A DNA stretch of 64,000 nucleotides, taken from the NCBI GenBank assembly GCA_902729315.2, contig LR746275.1, forward strand, positions 1,706,501 through 1,770,500, written 5' to 3'. The notes beneath the pieces are model-generated. The model searched no databases. It saw only the letters and a list, made by a program, of their open reading frames with translations, and was not told the DNA's origin. This document shows positions 63,657 through 64,000 of this stretch, piece after piece. Positions within the stretch are counted from its first letter, which is position 1. Each line of letters starts with the position of its first letter. A program made the position numbers and the translations under genes. The DNA is from Spirodela intermedia (Eukaryota > Streptophyta > Magnoliopsida > Alismatales > Araceae).

Positions 63657-64000
63657 GGCCCATTAGCAATAGTTGGCTTGGCCCATCAAACTCATGAAAG
63701 GAAGGGCGTGTACTCAAGTCAGGACCAGGCCCAGTAAACAGAAGAAAGTCAACACTGCTTTTGGGGTAAGGTTGACTAAGGGATAATTCCTGGAATCTGA
63801 TTGGTCCACGCCATCTGCACCACGTAGAATAAGGGGTCTATGCTTTTGGGGGCAAATAAAGCTGGGAAACGGGGTGGAAAGTGGGCAGGAAGAGCGAGAA
63901 CGTAGAATAAGGGAAGGGGGGAGGAAGGCCCTTCGAGCTCTCATCCCTCGCCGAAGCGGCGATCGGAGCAGTCGGTCTCCGGAGAGGAGGGGGAGGAGGC
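63657..64000 (+). promoter_or_regulatory. Probable promoter and leader of a gene starting beyond the right edge
   Basis: Three GGCCCA site II motifs at 63,657-63,662, 63,680-63,685 and 63,728-63,733, a TATA-like CAAATAAAG at about 63,853-63,861, and then a sharp turn to GC-rich, CpG-rich sequence from 63,935 to the edge, as in a first exon or leader. No ATG with a convincing frame is inside the window. Direction inferred from this order. Confidence 0.5.

Overview
The window looks like nuclear DNA of a flowering plant, probably a monocot. All intact genes are plant families, introns have GT..AG borders, coding exons are strongly GC-rich inside AT-rich surroundings, and the DNA is crowded with long (CT)n/(GA)n microsatellites and decayed LTR retrotransposons. 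The species cannot be named from the sequence.

Left part (1 to 25.2 kb): a tandemly duplicated two-gene module, all read from the minus strand. The module is a phytochromobilin synthase gene (HY2, bilin chromophore of phytochrome) preceded by a short-chain dehydrogenase/reductase (SDR) of the secoisolariciresinol-dehydrogenase-like group. Unit 1 keeps a HY2 gene (five exons visible, running off the left edge) but only a scrap of SDR at about 6.9-7.0 kb. Unit 2 keeps an intact two-exon SDR (11.6-13.1 kb) and only a stretch resembling HY2 intron sequence. Unit 3 keeps an intact SDR (22.5-24.9 kb) plus a HY2 relic with exon 1 deleted and both exon-2 splice sites mutated. Compound (CT)n(CA)n microsatellites mark the same place in all three units. 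Degenerate Copia fragments separate units 2 and 3.

Middle part (25.2 to 35 kb): an intronless PLS-class pentatricopeptide repeat (PPR) gene flanked by two different tandem repeat arrays, one ending at the start codon and one beginning inside the last codons. It is followed by a complete seven-exon pyrroline-5-carboxylate reductase gene (P5CR, last step of proline synthesis). P5CR has site II promoter motifs and a degenerate Copia insertion in intron 2. A (CT)65 tract follows.

Right part (35.7 to 64 kb): a 5.6-kb degenerate Ty3/gypsy element on the minus strand with recognisable LTRs and primer-binding site; a subtilisin-like protease pseudogene (43.7-45.9 kb); a duplicated, broken fragment of the neighbouring P5CR gene with intron retained (46.5-47.2 kb); about 8.6 kb of AT-rich, gene-free DNA; a complete three-exon heavy-metal-associated isoprenylated protein gene (HIPP, 57.0-58.4 kb); then polypurine/polypyrimidine-rich DNA, a GA minisatellite and what looks like the promoter and leader of a gene starting beyond the right edge.

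The intact genes do not form a pathway. The coherent story is structural: local duplication, reciprocal gene loss, probable gene conversion between the SDR copies, and repeat expansion right up to coding boundaries.
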